Source: Betaproteobacteria bacterium
GTDB taxonomy: Bacteria; Pseudomonadota; Gammaproteobacteria; Burkholderiales; JAEUOS01
Direction: 5' to 3'
Assembly: GCA_028292405.1 (NCBI GenBank)
Contig: JAQGMJ010000014.1
Coordinates: forward strand, 1 to 60,159
DNA: 60,159 nucleotides
The position numbers and the translations under genes were made by a program. The notes below the pieces were generated by a model. That model did not search any database. It worked only from the letters and a program-made list of their open reading frames with translations, and was not told where the DNA came from. Of the stretch, positions 24,718-33,310 are shown piece after piece. Within the stretch, counting starts at the first letter, position 1. Every line of letters starts with the position of its first letter.

Positions 24718-24732
24718 TGCAACGATTGCAGG
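24718..24732. promoter_or_regulatory. Candidate operator dyad CTGCAA-CGA-TTGCAG
   Basis: A perfect inverted repeat with 6-base arms and a 3-base spacer sits in the 284-base gap between the Crp/Fnr gene and the divergent CoA-ligase operon, flanked by C-runs and G-runs that extend the symmetry. Related half-sites (CTGCAACA at about 24768, ATTGCAG at about 24824) occur in the same gap. The position suits an operator for the adjacent regulator, but the sequence is not the classic TGTGA/TCACA Crp box, so this is inference. Confidence 0.35.
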
Positions 24733-24900
24733 GGGTCATAGCAGGGCTTGTGCCGGTCTGGCGCGTCTGCAACAATGGGCCGCGACCATGGTTGGCGGTG
24801 CGGCAGTGCAGCAGAGGGCGGTAAATTGCAGTTCAGCGGTAAAAAAACATAAAACCGGCATCAGGGACGCGTCCAGCGCCGCCGGAGAGAGACAAAGCAG

Positions 24901-26889
24901 ATGAGTGGGCAGATGAACGAGGGCGCCCGCGAGGGTGTCCGTGATGAGGCCGCCCTGGCCAACACCTTTCCGCAATTGCTGTTGCACCACGCGGCGGTGC
25001 GCGGCGCGCGGCCGGCCATCCGCGAAAAGGATATGGGCATCTGGCAGAGCTGGACCTGGGCGCAGGTCGCGGCCGAAGTGCGCTCGCTCGCCTGCGGCTT
25101 GGCCGCGCAGGGCTTGAAGCGCGGCGAACACATCGCGGTGATCGGTGAAAACCGCCCGCGCCTTTACTGGACCCTCACCGCCGCGCAATGCCTGGGCGCG
25201 ATTCCCGTGCCGCTATACCAGGACGCGGTGGCCGCCGAAATGGTCTACGTGTTCAAGGACGCGAACATCACCTGCGCCGTGGTCGAAGACCAGGAGCAGG
25301 TCGACAAGGTGCTGGAAGTCGCCGAAAGCGTGCCCGGCATTGCCCGCATTTGCTACGACGACGGCCGCGGCCTTCGCAACTATGCGCGCGAGGGCCTGAC
25401 CTCCTTCGATGAACTGCAGCGCATCGGCCGTGAATACGACGCGGCGCATCCGGATTTTTTCATGCAGCAAGTGGCGACGGTAAAACCCGAAGACACCGCC
25501 GCCATGTTCTACACCTCCGGCACCACTGGCCACCCGAAGGGCGTGGTACACACCCAGGGCGCGCTGATCGACCGCTCGCGCGCCGCCTGCGTGCTCGAGG
25601 GCCTTACCGACCGGGAGGAAGTGCTGGCCTACCTGCCGCCGGCGTGGATCGGGCAGAACATTTTTTCCTATGCCCAGGCCTATGTCGCCGGCTTTTGCGT
25701 CAACTGCCCGGAGTCGCCCGAGACCGTCGCTGGCGACATGCGCGAAATCGGCCCGACCTATTACTTCGCGCCGCCGCGCGTGCTCGAGGCGCTGCTCACC
25801 ACCATTACCATCCGCATGGAAGACGCCAGCCGCCCGAAGCGCGCCTGGTACAAATACTTCATGAATGTCGCCACCCGCGTCGGTGGGCGTCTGCTGGATG
25901 GCGATTCCGTCGGCGTCGGCGGCCGCCTGCTCTGCGCCCTGGGCGACTTCAGTGTCTATGCGCCGTTGCGCAACGCGCTCGGCATGAGCCGCATCAAGGT
26001 GGCCTACACCGCCGGCGAGGCGATCGGCCCGGATTTGTTCCGCTTTTACCGCTCCATCGGCATCAACCTCAAGCAATTGTATGGCTCGACCGAGACGGCG
26101 GTATTCGTCTGCATCCAGCCCGATGGCCAGGTGCGCGCCGACACCGTAGGGCCGCCGGTGCCCGGCGTGCAAATAAAAATCGCCGACAGCGGCGAACTGC
26201 TGATCAAGTCACCCGGCCTGCTGAAGGAGTACTACAAGAACCCCGAGGCCACCGCCGAAGTGCTCGACAGCGAAGGCTGGTACCGCACCGGCGACGCCGG
26301 CTACCTTGACCGCGACGGGCATCTCAAGATCATCGACCGCGCCAAGGATGTCGGCAAGATGGCCGATGGCACCCTGTTTGCGCCGAAGTACCTGGAAAAC
26401 AAGCTCAAGTTCTTCCCCTTCATCAAGGAGGCGGTGGCCTTCGGCGACGCGCGCGACAAGGTAGGCACTTTCATCAATATCGATATGGAGGCGGTGAGCA
26501 ACTGGGCGGAAAAGCAGAATATCCCTTACGCCGGCTACCTCGACCTCACCAGCCGCGCCGAGGTCTATGCGCTGATCCGTGATTGCATCGAAAAAGCCAA
26601 TGCCGATCTCGCCACCGACCCGAAGCTGGCCAATTCGCAGATCAGCCGCTTTGTCATTTTGCACAAGGAGCTCGACGCCGACGACGGCGAACTCACTCGT
26701 ACGCGCAAGGTGCGCCGCGGCTTCATCGGCGACAAATACGGCGTACTGGTCGATGCGCTCTACAACGGTTGCGCCAGCCAGTTCATCGAGACCCGGGTGA
26801 AGTTCGAAGACGGCCGTGAAGGCATGATCAGCGCCGACCTGAAGATCATGGACGCGCGCGTCTTCCCCGCCATGCGCGCCGCTGCATAA
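24901..26889 (+). CDS. AMP-forming acyl/aryl-CoA ligase (ANL superfamily)
   Basis: 662 residues. It adenylates a carboxylic acid and transfers it to CoA. Core motifs: the phosphate loop FYTSGTTGHPKG, the A5-type YGSTET, GWYRTGDAGYLDRDGHLKIIDRAKD and a C-terminal lid. Length and internal sequence resemble long-chain FadD15-type ligases. The ATG at 24901 lies behind GGAGAGAGACAAAGCAG. It is the first gene of a co-directional series with Liv-type ABC genes and a second, PaaK-like ligase. That suggests activation of an imported organic acid, perhaps aromatic, as in hydroxybenzoate or phenylacetate uptake operons. Substrate specificity cannot be read from the sequence. Confidence 0.9.
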   Translation: MSGQMNEGAREGVRDEAALANTFPQLLLHHAAVRGARPAIREKDMGIWQSWTWAQVAAEVRSLACGLAAQGLKRGEHIAVIGENRPRLYWTLTAAQCLGAIPVPLYQDAVAAEMVYVFKDANITCAVVEDQEQVDKVLEVAESVPGIARICYDDGRGLRNYAREGLTSFDELQRIGREYDAAHPDFFMQQVATVKPEDTAAMFYTSGTTGHPKGVVHTQGALIDRSRAACVLEGLTDREEVLAYLPPAWIGQNIFSYAQAYVAGFCVNCPESPETVAGDMREIGPTYYFAPPRVLEALLTTITIRMEDASRPKRAWYKYFMNVATRVGGRLLDGDSVGVGGRLLCALGDFSVYAPLRNALGMSRIKVAYTAGEAIGPDLFRFYRSIGINLKQLYGSTETAVFVCIQPDGQVRADTVGPPVPGVQIKIADSGELLIKSPGLLKEYYKNPEATAEVLDSEGWYRTGDAGYLDRDGHLKIIDRAKDVGKMADGTLFAPKYLENKLKFFPFIKEAVAFGDARDKVGTFINIDMEAVSNWAEKQNIPYAGYLDLTSRAEVYALIRDCIEKANADLATDPKLANSQISRFVILHKELDADDGELTRTRKVRRGFIGDKYGVLVDALYNGCASQFIETRVKFEDGREGMISADLKIMDARVFPAMRAAA

Positions 26890-26907
26890 CGTGAGAACCG
26901 CACCGGC

Positions 26908-27693
26908 ATGAGCGAACGAACCATCGGCGGCGTGATTCTCGACCTGCGCAACATCTCGCTTTCCTTCGGCGGGGTGAAGGCGCTGACCGACATTTCCTTC
27001 GACGTGCGCGAAGGCGAGGTGCGCGCCATCATCGGCCCGAACGGCGCGGGCAAGAGCAGCATGCTCAACGTGATCAACGGCGTCTACCGGCCGCAGCAGG
27101 GTCAGATCGCGTTCCACGGCAAGACCCGTCACGACATGGACACGCACGAGGCCGCCGCCCAGGGTATCGCCCGCACCTTCCAGAACATCGCGTTGTTCAA
27201 AGGCATGAGCGTGCTCGACAACATCATGACCGGGCGCAACCTGAAGATCAAAACCAATTTCCTGCAGCAGGCGATCTGGTGGGGACCGGCCCGCCGCGAG
27301 GAGATCGAGCAGCGCCGCAAGGTGGAAGAGGTGATCGACTTTCTCGAAATCCAGCACATCCGCAAGACTCCGGTCGGGCGCCTGCCCTATGGCCTGCAAA
27401 AGCGCGTCGAACTGGCACGCGCGCTGGCGGCCGAGCCGAAGATATTGCTGCTCGATGAGCCGATGGCCGGCATGAACGTGGAAGAAAAGCAGGACATGTG
27501 CCGCTTCATTCTCGACGTGAACGAACAGTTCGGCACCACCGTCGTGCTGATCGAGCACGACATGGGCGTGGTGATGGACCTCTCCGACCGGGTCGTCGTG
27601 CTCGACTACGGCAGGAAGATCGCCGACGGCTTGCCCGACGAAGTGCGGGGCAATCCCGAAGTGATCAGCGCTTATCTTGGCCAGGCGCATTGA
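26908..27693 (+). CDS. Branched-chain amino acid-type ABC transporter ATP-binding protein (LivG-like)
   Basis: 261 residues. Walker A is GPNGAGKSS, the Q-loop region is RTFQNIALFKGMSVLDNIMTG, the signature is LPYGLQKRVELARAL (a degenerate LSGGQ), and Walker B is ILLLDEPMAGM followed by the switch His in VLIEHDMGVV. The insertion between Q-loop and signature and the C-terminal GLPDEVRGNPEVISAYLG are typical of LivG. It is 18 bases after the CoA ligase and 24 before the LivH-like permease. It energises import together with the LivF-like ATPase at 31226. Confidence 0.92.
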   Translation: MSERTIGGVILDLRNISLSFGGVKALTDISFDVREGEVRAIIGPNGAGKSSMLNVINGVYRPQQGQIAFHGKTRHDMDTHEAAAQGIARTFQNIALFKGMSVLDNIMTGRNLKIKTNFLQQAIWWGPARREEIEQRRKVEEVIDFLEIQHIRKTPVGRLPYGLQKRVELARALAAEPKILLLDEPMAGMNVEEKQDMCRFILDVNEQFGTTVVLIEHDMGVVMDLSDRVVVLDYGRKIADGLPDEVRGNPEVISAYLGQAH

Positions 27694-27717
27694 CCGGCGA
27701 ACGATGAGAAAAAGACG

Positions 27718-28617
27718 ATGAACTGGCAAGCATTTATCGAAGTCCTGGTCGGCGGCCTGCTCTCCGGCGTGATGTATTCGCTGGTCGCGCTGGGCTTCGT
27801 ACTGATCTACAAGGCCTCCGGCGTGTTCAACTTCGCGCAGGGGTCGATGCTGTTTTTCGCCGCCATGACCTGCGCCGGCCTGGTCGGCAAGGGCCTGCCG
27901 CTGTGGGCGGCGGCGTTGGTCTCGCTGGTGGTGATGGTAGCGCTGGGCCTGGCGGTGGAAAAATTCGTCCTGCGGCCGATGGTGGCGCAGCCCGAGATCA
28001 GCCTCTTCATGGCCACCATCGGCCTTTCCTTCGTGATCGACGGCCTGGCGCAGATCATCTGGGGCTCGACGGCAATGAAGCTCGACCTCGGCGTCGAAGA
28101 CATGCCGCTGGAGGCGCTGATGGACAAGACCGGCATCGCCGTCTCCCAGTTCGACTTGCTGGCCGCGGCGGTGGCCGCCGTATTGGTCAGCGGCCTGGCG
28201 GTGTTCTTTTCCAAAACCAAGGTCGGCCGTGCGCTGCGCGCCGTGGCCGACGACCATCAGGCGGCGCTGGCCGTGGGTATTCCCTTGCAACGCATCTGGG
28301 GCATCGTCTGGGGTGTCGCCGGCTTTGTCGCGCTGGTCGCCGGCATGCTCTGGGGCGCGCGCAACGGCGTGCAGTTTGCGTTGACCAGCCTGGCATTGAA
28401 GGCGCTGCCGGTGCTGATCATCGGCGGCTTTACGTCGGTGCCGGGTGCCATCGTCGGCGGGCTGATCGTCGGCGCCTCCGAAAAGCTGGCTGAGGTCTAT
28501 ATCGGGCCACACGTCGGCGGCGGCATCGAGGCGTGGTTTCCGTACATTCTGGCGCTCGGTGTCTTGCTGATCCGCCCCGAAGGACTGTTCGGCGAAAAAA
28601 TCATTCGCCGCATCTGA
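27718..28617 (+). CDS. Branched-chain amino acid-type ABC permease (LivH-like)
   Basis: 299 residues with about eight hydrophobic helices. It starts with the family pattern EVLVGGLLSGVMYSLVALGFVLIYKASGVFNFAQG, and the EAA-like cytoplasmic loop appears as GRALRAVADDHQAALAVGI. It forms the membrane channel together with the LivM-like protein encoded 19 bases downstream. The charged middle loop (GSTAMKLDLGVEDMPLEALM) is where these permeases differ by substrate. The Liv superfamily handles amino acids, amides, urea and aromatic acids; context with CoA ligases favours an organic acid. Confidence 0.92.
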   Translation: MNWQAFIEVLVGGLLSGVMYSLVALGFVLIYKASGVFNFAQGSMLFFAAMTCAGLVGKGLPLWAAALVSLVVMVALGLAVEKFVLRPMVAQPEISLFMATIGLSFVIDGLAQIIWGSTAMKLDLGVEDMPLEALMDKTGIAVSQFDLLAAAVAAVLVSGLAVFFSKTKVGRALRAVADDHQAALAVGIPLQRIWGIVWGVAGFVALVAGMLWGARNGVQFALTSLALKALPVLIIGGFTSVPGAIVGGLIVGASEKLAEVYIGPHVGGGIEAWFPYILALGVLLIRPEGLFGEKIIRRI

Positions 28618-28636
28618 AGACAAAGCAAAGACCTCA

Positions 28637-29701
28637 ATGTTCTACCGCGAAGCCGGGCAATACAAAACCTCCTACGCCGACGATGGGCAGATATTCCCCA
28701 TCCGGCAGGACCGCTATGCCATCGCGGTGCTGTTGCTCGTCGCCTTCGTGGTCGTGCCCTTCACAGCCTCGGCCTACCTGCTCTCTGGCATCCTGATTCC
28801 CTGCCTGATCATCTCGCTGGCGGCGCTGGGCTTGAACATCCTTACCGGCTACGCCGGCCAGTTGTCCCTGGGCACCGCAGCGTTCATGGCAGTCGGCGCC
28901 TTCGCCTCCTACAACTTCGTGCTGCGCATCCCGGGTATTCCGCTGCTGCTGGCCTTCGCGCTGGCGGGCATGGTGGCGGCCTTCGTCGGCATCATCTTCG
29001 GCCTGCCTTCGCTGCGCGTGCGCGGCTTTTACCTCGCCGCCTCCACCCTGGCCACGCAGTTCTTCATCGTCTGGTGCCTGACCAAGTTCTCCTGGCTGTC
29101 GAACAACAGTTCCTCCGGCATCATCACCGCGCAGCCGATGCAGATTCTCGGCTACACCTTCTCCAGCCCGGCTTCCAAATACCTACTGGTGCTGTCGATT
29201 GTCGCGGTGATGGCGCTGGCCCTGAAAAACCTGGTGCGCTCCAACACCGGCCGCGCCTGGATGGCGATCCGCGACATGGACATGGCGGCAGAAGTCATCG
29301 GCTTTCCGCCGATGCGCACCAAGCTGCTGGCCTTTGCCGTCAGTTCCTTTTATTGCGGCGTCGCCGGCGCGCTCTACGCCTATGCTTTTCTTGGCACAGT
29401 GGAGCCTGACGGCTTCAGCCTCGACCTCTCCTTTCGCGTGCTGTTCATGATCATCATCGGCGGCCTGGGCAGCATCTCCGGCTCCTTCATTGGCGCGGGC
29501 TTCGTGTTCCTGATGCCGATCGCGCTGAACATGTTTTTCGGCGCCACCGGCATCCACATGCCGGAGTCGGTGAAGTCCAACCTGGAACAAATGATTTTCG
29601 GCGGGCTGATCATCTTCTTTCTGATCGTCGAACCCCACGGCCTGGCGCGCCTGTGGCAGATTACCAAGGAAAAACTGAGAATCTGGCCGTTTCCGCACTA
29701 G
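28637..29701 (+). CDS. Branched-chain amino acid-type ABC permease (LivM-like)
   Basis: 354 residues. A hydrophilic N-terminal tail (MFYREAGQYKTSYADDGQIF) precedes about nine helices with LivM landmarks: NILTGYAGQLSLGTAAFMAVGAF, LRVRGFYLAASTLATQF, GRAWMAIRDMDMAAEVIG (the ATPase-contact loop) and FMIIIGGLGSISGSFIGAGF. It pairs with LivH. The tail of this type is common in versions located beside CoA ligases in Betaproteobacteria, though that is recollection and not a computed comparison. The binding-protein gene follows after 65 bases. Confidence 0.92.
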   Translation: MFYREAGQYKTSYADDGQIFPIRQDRYAIAVLLLVAFVVVPFTASAYLLSGILIPCLIISLAALGLNILTGYAGQLSLGTAAFMAVGAFASYNFVLRIPGIPLLLAFALAGMVAAFVGIIFGLPSLRVRGFYLAASTLATQFFIVWCLTKFSWLSNNSSSGIITAQPMQILGYTFSSPASKYLLVLSIVAVMALALKNLVRSNTGRAWMAIRDMDMAAEVIGFPPMRTKLLAFAVSSFYCGVAGALYAYAFLGTVEPDGFSLDLSFRVLFMIIIGGLGSISGSFIGAGFVFLMPIALNMFFGATGIHMPESVKSNLEQMIFGGLIIFFLIVEPHGLARLWQITKEKLRIWPFPH

Positions 29702-29766
29702 CAGTTCCGCGGAACGAGCACAGGCCCAACCGCAGCAAAAACGAACCACAACCGAAGGAGACAGAG

Positions 29767-31083
29767 ATGAACATGCGACACACCCTGGCAGCCACCGTGG
29801 CCGCCGCGGCTCTGACGGCGGCGGCCCTGCCCGCGCAAGCCCAGGAGCAATTCATACCCTTGCTGTCCTACCGCGTCGGCGACTACGCGGCCGGCGGCTC
29901 CGGCTTTTACGGCGGCATGATCGACTACTTCAACCTGACCAACGCCAAGGGCGGCATCAACGGCGTGAAGATCACCTTCGAAGAGTGCGAAACCGGCTAC
30001 GTGCCGGCGCGCGCCGTCGAGTGCTACGAGCGCCTGAAAAAGAAAAACGGCGGCGCCACCGCCGTCGAACCGCTGGGCACCGGCGCTGCTTATGGCCTGC
30101 TGGACCGCGTCGCGGTCGACAAGATTCCGCTGACCACCCTGGGCTACGGCCGCGCCGACTCCGCCGACGGCAAGACCTTCCCCTATGTCTTCCCGCTGAT
30201 CACCACCTACTGGAGCCAGGCCTCGGCGATGATCCAGTACCTCGGCAGTAAGGAAGGCGGCATGGCCAAGCTCAAGGGCAAGACCATCGTCCACCTGTAC
30301 CACGACAGCGCCTACGGTAAGGAGCCGATCCCGGTGCTCGACGCCTACGCCGCCAAGGAAGGCTTTAACCTGGTGAAGATCCCGATCCCGCCCGCCTCCG
30401 GCACCGAGCAGGGCGCGCAATGGGCGCAGATCCGCCAGTTGAAGCCCGACTACGTCATCCTCTGGGGCTACGGCGTGATGAACACCGTGGCGCTGAAAAC
30501 CGCGCGCAAGACCGGCTTCCCGGTCACCAAGATCCTCGGCGTGTGGTGGGCCGGTTCGGAGGAGGACGTGATCCCCGCCGGTGACGCCGCCAACAACTAC
30601 GTCACCATGACCTTCACGCCTTCCGGCAACTATCCCCTGGTCGAGGAAATCCGCAAGACCCTGTACGCCAAGGGCCGTGGCAACCTCGAAGACAAGGACC
30701 GCATCGGCTCCGTCTACCACCTGCGCGGGCTGGCCGCCGGCATCATGTACGTCGAAGCCATGCGCAATGCGCAAGAGAAGTACGGCAAGGGCAAGCCGAT
30801 CACCGGCGAGCAAATGCGCTGGGGCTTCGAAAACCTCAACATCGACGACGCCAAGCTCAAGGCCCTGGGCGCCACCGGCATGATGCCGGTGATGAAAACC
30901 TCCTGTGCCGACCACGAAGGTTCGGGCGCGACCAAGGTGCAGAAGTGGAACGGCAAGAAGTGGGAGCCGGTCACCAAGGACTGGATCCAGGCCGAGCGCG
31001 ACGTGCTTTCCAAGCTGATCACCGACTCCAGCGCCAAGTACGCGGCCGACAAGAAAATCACCCCGGCCTGCGCGGCGGGTTAA
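29767..31083 (+). CDS. Liv-type periplasmic substrate-binding protein
   Basis: 438 residues. The ATG at 29767 follows GAAGGAGACAGAG; the signal peptide ends ALPAQA-QEQ. The mature protein is a two-lobed type I periplasmic binding protein: FIPLLSYRVGDYAAGGSGFYGGMIDYFNLTNAKGGING, GKTIVHLYHDSAYGKEPI, QLKPDYVILWGYGVMNTVALKTA. It is about 50-70 residues longer than LivK, with a C-terminal Lys-rich segment and two Cys (SCADHEG, TPACAAG) that may form a disulfide. It supplies ligand to the LivHMGF channel of this operon. The ligand is unknown; operon context suggests an organic acid. Confidence 0.9.
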   Translation: MNMRHTLAATVAAAALTAAALPAQAQEQFIPLLSYRVGDYAAGGSGFYGGMIDYFNLTNAKGGINGVKITFEECETGYVPARAVECYERLKKKNGGATAVEPLGTGAAYGLLDRVAVDKIPLTTLGYGRADSADGKTFPYVFPLITTYWSQASAMIQYLGSKEGGMAKLKGKTIVHLYHDSAYGKEPIPVLDAYAAKEGFNLVKIPIPPASGTEQGAQWAQIRQLKPDYVILWGYGVMNTVALKTARKTGFPVTKILGVWWAGSEEDVIPAGDAANNYVTMTFTPSGNYPLVEEIRKTLYAKGRGNLEDKDRIGSVYHLRGLAAGIMYVEAMRNAQEKYGKGKPITGEQMRWGFENLNIDDAKLKALGATGMMPVMKTSCADHEGSGATKVQKWNGKKWEPVTKDWIQAERDVLSKLITDSSAKYAADKKITPACAAG

Positions 31084-31091
31084 GTCGGTAA

Positions 31092-31190
31092 CGCCCGCCT
31101 CCCCCGTTCGCGTTGAGCCTGTCGAAACGCGCGTGCATCGCGGTGCACACGTCCAACGACCAAGCTCAGGACGAACGGTGGCGGCAGGCG
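31092..31190. repeat. Imperfect long inverted repeat with nested hairpin, between binding-protein and LivF-like genes
   Basis: The left arm at about 31092-31126 (…CCGTTCGCGTTGAGCCTGTC…) pairs imperfectly with the right arm at about 31154-31190 (…AGCTCAGGACGAACGG…). At the centre lies a second hairpin, GTGCA-TCGCGG-TGCAC. The GTTCG…TGAGC..GTCGAA core resembles a dispersed palindromic element seen between genes in many GC-rich proteobacteria (recollection, not a search). In the transcript it would form a strong stem-loop that could attenuate or stabilise the operon. Confidence 0.75.
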
Positions 31191-31225
31191 TGATTGTTTT
31201 GTCTCACTAGCCTGATCGGTATTCA

Positions 31226-32032
31226 ATGGCCACCCCCATCCTCGCCGTCAACAACATCGAAGTCATCTACGACCACGTCATCCTGGTGCTCAAGGGCGTG
31301 TCGCTGACGGTCGAGGAAGGCCGCATTGTTGCTTTGCTCGGCGCCAACGGCGCCGGCAAAAGCACCACCCTCAAATCCATCTCCACGCTGCTCAAGGGCG
31401 AGCGCGGCGACATCACCAAAGGCAATATCGAATTCAAGGGCGAACGCATCGACCACCTCACCCCGGCCGACCTGGTAAAAAAAGGCGTGTGCCAGGTGAT
31501 GGAAGGCCGCCACTGTTTCGCCCACCTCAGCATCGAGGAAAACCTGCTCACCGGCGCCTACTCGCGCAAGGTGCCCGGCAGTCAGATCAGACAGGACCTG
31601 GAAATGGTCTACGGCTATTTCCCGCGCCTGAAGCAGCGCCGCACCTCGCTCGCCGCCTACACCTCCGGCGGCGAACAGCAGATGTGCGCCATCGGCCGCG
31701 CCCTGATGGCGCGCCCGACGATGATCCTGCTCGACGAACCCTCGATGGGCCTGGCGCCGCAGATCGTCGAGGAAGTGTTCGCCATCGTCAAAAGCCTGAA
31801 CGAAAAAGAAGGCGTCAGCTTCCTGCTCGCCGAGCAGAACACCATGGTCGCGCTGCGCTACGCCGACTACGGCTACATCCTGGAAAACGGCCGCGTGGTG
31901 ATGAACGGGCCTGCCGACGACCTTGCCACCAATGAAGACGTGAAAGAGTTCTACCTCGGCGTCGCCAGCGGCGAACGCAAGAGCTTTCGCGACACCAAGT
32001 TCTACAAGCGCCGCAAGCGCTGGCTGGCTTAA
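31226..32032 (+). CDS. Branched-chain amino acid-type ABC transporter ATP-binding protein (LivF-like)
   Basis: 268 residues. Walker A is GANGAGKST, the Q-loop region is [26 protein letters not shown], the signature is [16 protein letters not shown], Walker B is [20 protein letters not shown] and the switch segment is LLAEQN. A C-terminal extension ([20 protein letters not shown]) is strongly basic and longer than in typical LivF. It completes the transporter and is separated from the rest by the inverted repeat at 31092-31190. The PaaK-like ligase follows nine bases later. Confidence 0.92.
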   Translation: MATPILAVNNIEVIYDHVILVLKGVSLTVEEGRIVALLGANGAGKSTTLKSISTLLKGERGDITKGNIEFKGERIDHLTPADLVKKGVCQVMEGRHCFAHLSIEENLLTGAYSRKVPGSQIRQDLEMVYGYFPRLKQRRTSLAAYTSGGEQQMCAIGRALMARPTMILLDEPSMGLAPQIVEEVFAIVKSLNEKEGVSFLLAEQNTMVALRYADYGYILENGRVVMNGPADDLATNEDVKEFYLGVASGERKSFRDTKFYKRRKRWLA

Positions 32033-32041
32033 GGAGCCAAC

Positions 32042-33286
32042 GTGACCGACAGCCGCTATTACGACGCGCTTGAAACGCGCGACCCCGCCGTCCGCGAAGC
32101 CGCATTGATGGCCGCCCTGCCGGGCCTGGTGGCGCATGCGAAAGCCAGGTCGCCCGGCTTCGCGAAAATCCTGCACGACATCGACCCGACGGCCGTCACC
32201 AGCCGCGCCGCGCTGGCGAAACTGCCGGTCACCCGCAAGTCGGACCTGAAGGCCCTGCAATCCGCGATGAAGCCCTTCGGCGGCCTCACCACCATGATGC
32301 CGGGGCAACTGGCAAAAATCTTCATGTCGCCCGGCCCGATCTATGACCCCGAAGCGCGCCGCGCCGACTATTGGCGCTCCGCCCGCGCGCTGTACGCCTG
32401 CGGCATCCGCGCCGGCGACCTGCTGCACAACACCTTCTCCTATCACCTCACCCCCGCCGGCTCCATGCTCGAGGCCGGGGCCCTGCAACTCGGCTGCGCG
32501 GTGATCCCCGCCGGCACCGGCAACACCGAGCAGCAGATCGAGGCCATCACCGACCTGCAACCCACCGCCTACGTCGGCACCGCTGCCTTCCTGCGCATCC
32601 TGGTGGAAAAGTTCATCGAGCTGAAAATCCCTTTTCCGATCAAGCGGGCAATTACCGGCGGCGACGCCTTGCCGCTGGCCCTGCGCAACTGGCTGAAAGA
32701 GCAGGGGCTCGCCAACGTGCTGCAGTTCTACGGCAGCGCAGACCTCGGCAACATCGCCTATGAGTCCGAAGCCCTCGAAGGCATGATCCTCGATGAAGAA
32801 TTGATCCTGGAAATCGTCCGCCCCGGCAGCGGCGACCCGGTCGCCCCGGGCGAAGTCGGTGAAATCGTCGTCACTACGCTGAACCCCGAATACCCGCTGA
32901 TCCGCTTCGCCACCGGCGACCTTTCCGGCGTGCTGCCCGGCGTTTCGCCCTGCGGGCGCACCAACACCCGCATCAAGGGCTGGATGGGCCGGGCCGACCA
33001 GACCACCAAGGTCAAGGGCATGTTCGTGCAGCCCGGCCATATCGATGCAGTCGTCAAGCGCCATCCGGAAATCATCCGCGCCCGCCTGGTGGTCGAAGGC
33101 GAAATGGCCAACGACCGCATGAGCCTGAAGGTGGAAGTCGCCGACCCGGGCGCCGCCGCGCTGGCCGACGGCATCGCCGCGACCTTGCGCGATGTCACCA
33201 AGATGCGCGGCGACGTGCAGCTCGTCACACCGGGTACGCTACCCAACGATGGCAAGGTGATCGAAGACGCGCGGAAGTATGATTAG
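32042..33286 (+). CDS. PaaK-like phenylacetate/aryl-CoA ligase family protein
   Basis: 414 residues starting at a GTG (32042) seven bases after AAGGAG. It has the PaaK-type layout: LAKLPVTRKSDLKALQ near the start, FMSPGPIYDP in place of the usual Ser/Thr/Gly-rich loop, TAFLRILVEKF, FYGSADLGNIAYE, GEVGEIVVTTLNPEYPLIRFATGDLS and GRADQTTKVKGMFVQPGHID. The phosphate loop lacks the clear SSGTTG of PaaK, so its activity should not be taken for granted. Being second ligase in an operon with a Liv-type importer, it may activate a different acid from the 24901 enzyme or the product of later steps. Confidence 0.85.
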   Translation: MTDSRYYDALETRDPAVREAALMAALPGLVAHAKARSPGFAKILHDIDPTAVTSRAALAKLPVTRKSDLKALQSAMKPFGGLTTMMPGQLAKIFMSPGPIYDPEARRADYWRSARALYACGIRAGDLLHNTFSYHLTPAGSMLEAGALQLGCAVIPAGTGNTEQQIEAITDLQPTAYVGTAAFLRILVEKFIELKIPFPIKRAITGGDALPLALRNWLKEQGLANVLQFYGSADLGNIAYESEALEGMILDEELILEIVRPGSGDPVAPGEVGEIVVTTLNPEYPLIRFATGDLSGVLPGVSPCGRTNTRIKGWMGRADQTTKVKGMFVQPGHIDAVVKRHPEIIRARLVVEGEMANDRMSLKVEVADPGAAALADGIAATLRDVTKMRGDVQLVTPGTLPNDGKVIEDARKYD

Positions 33287-33310
33287 CGCCCCTGCTTTGT
33301 TGCGCGCAAC

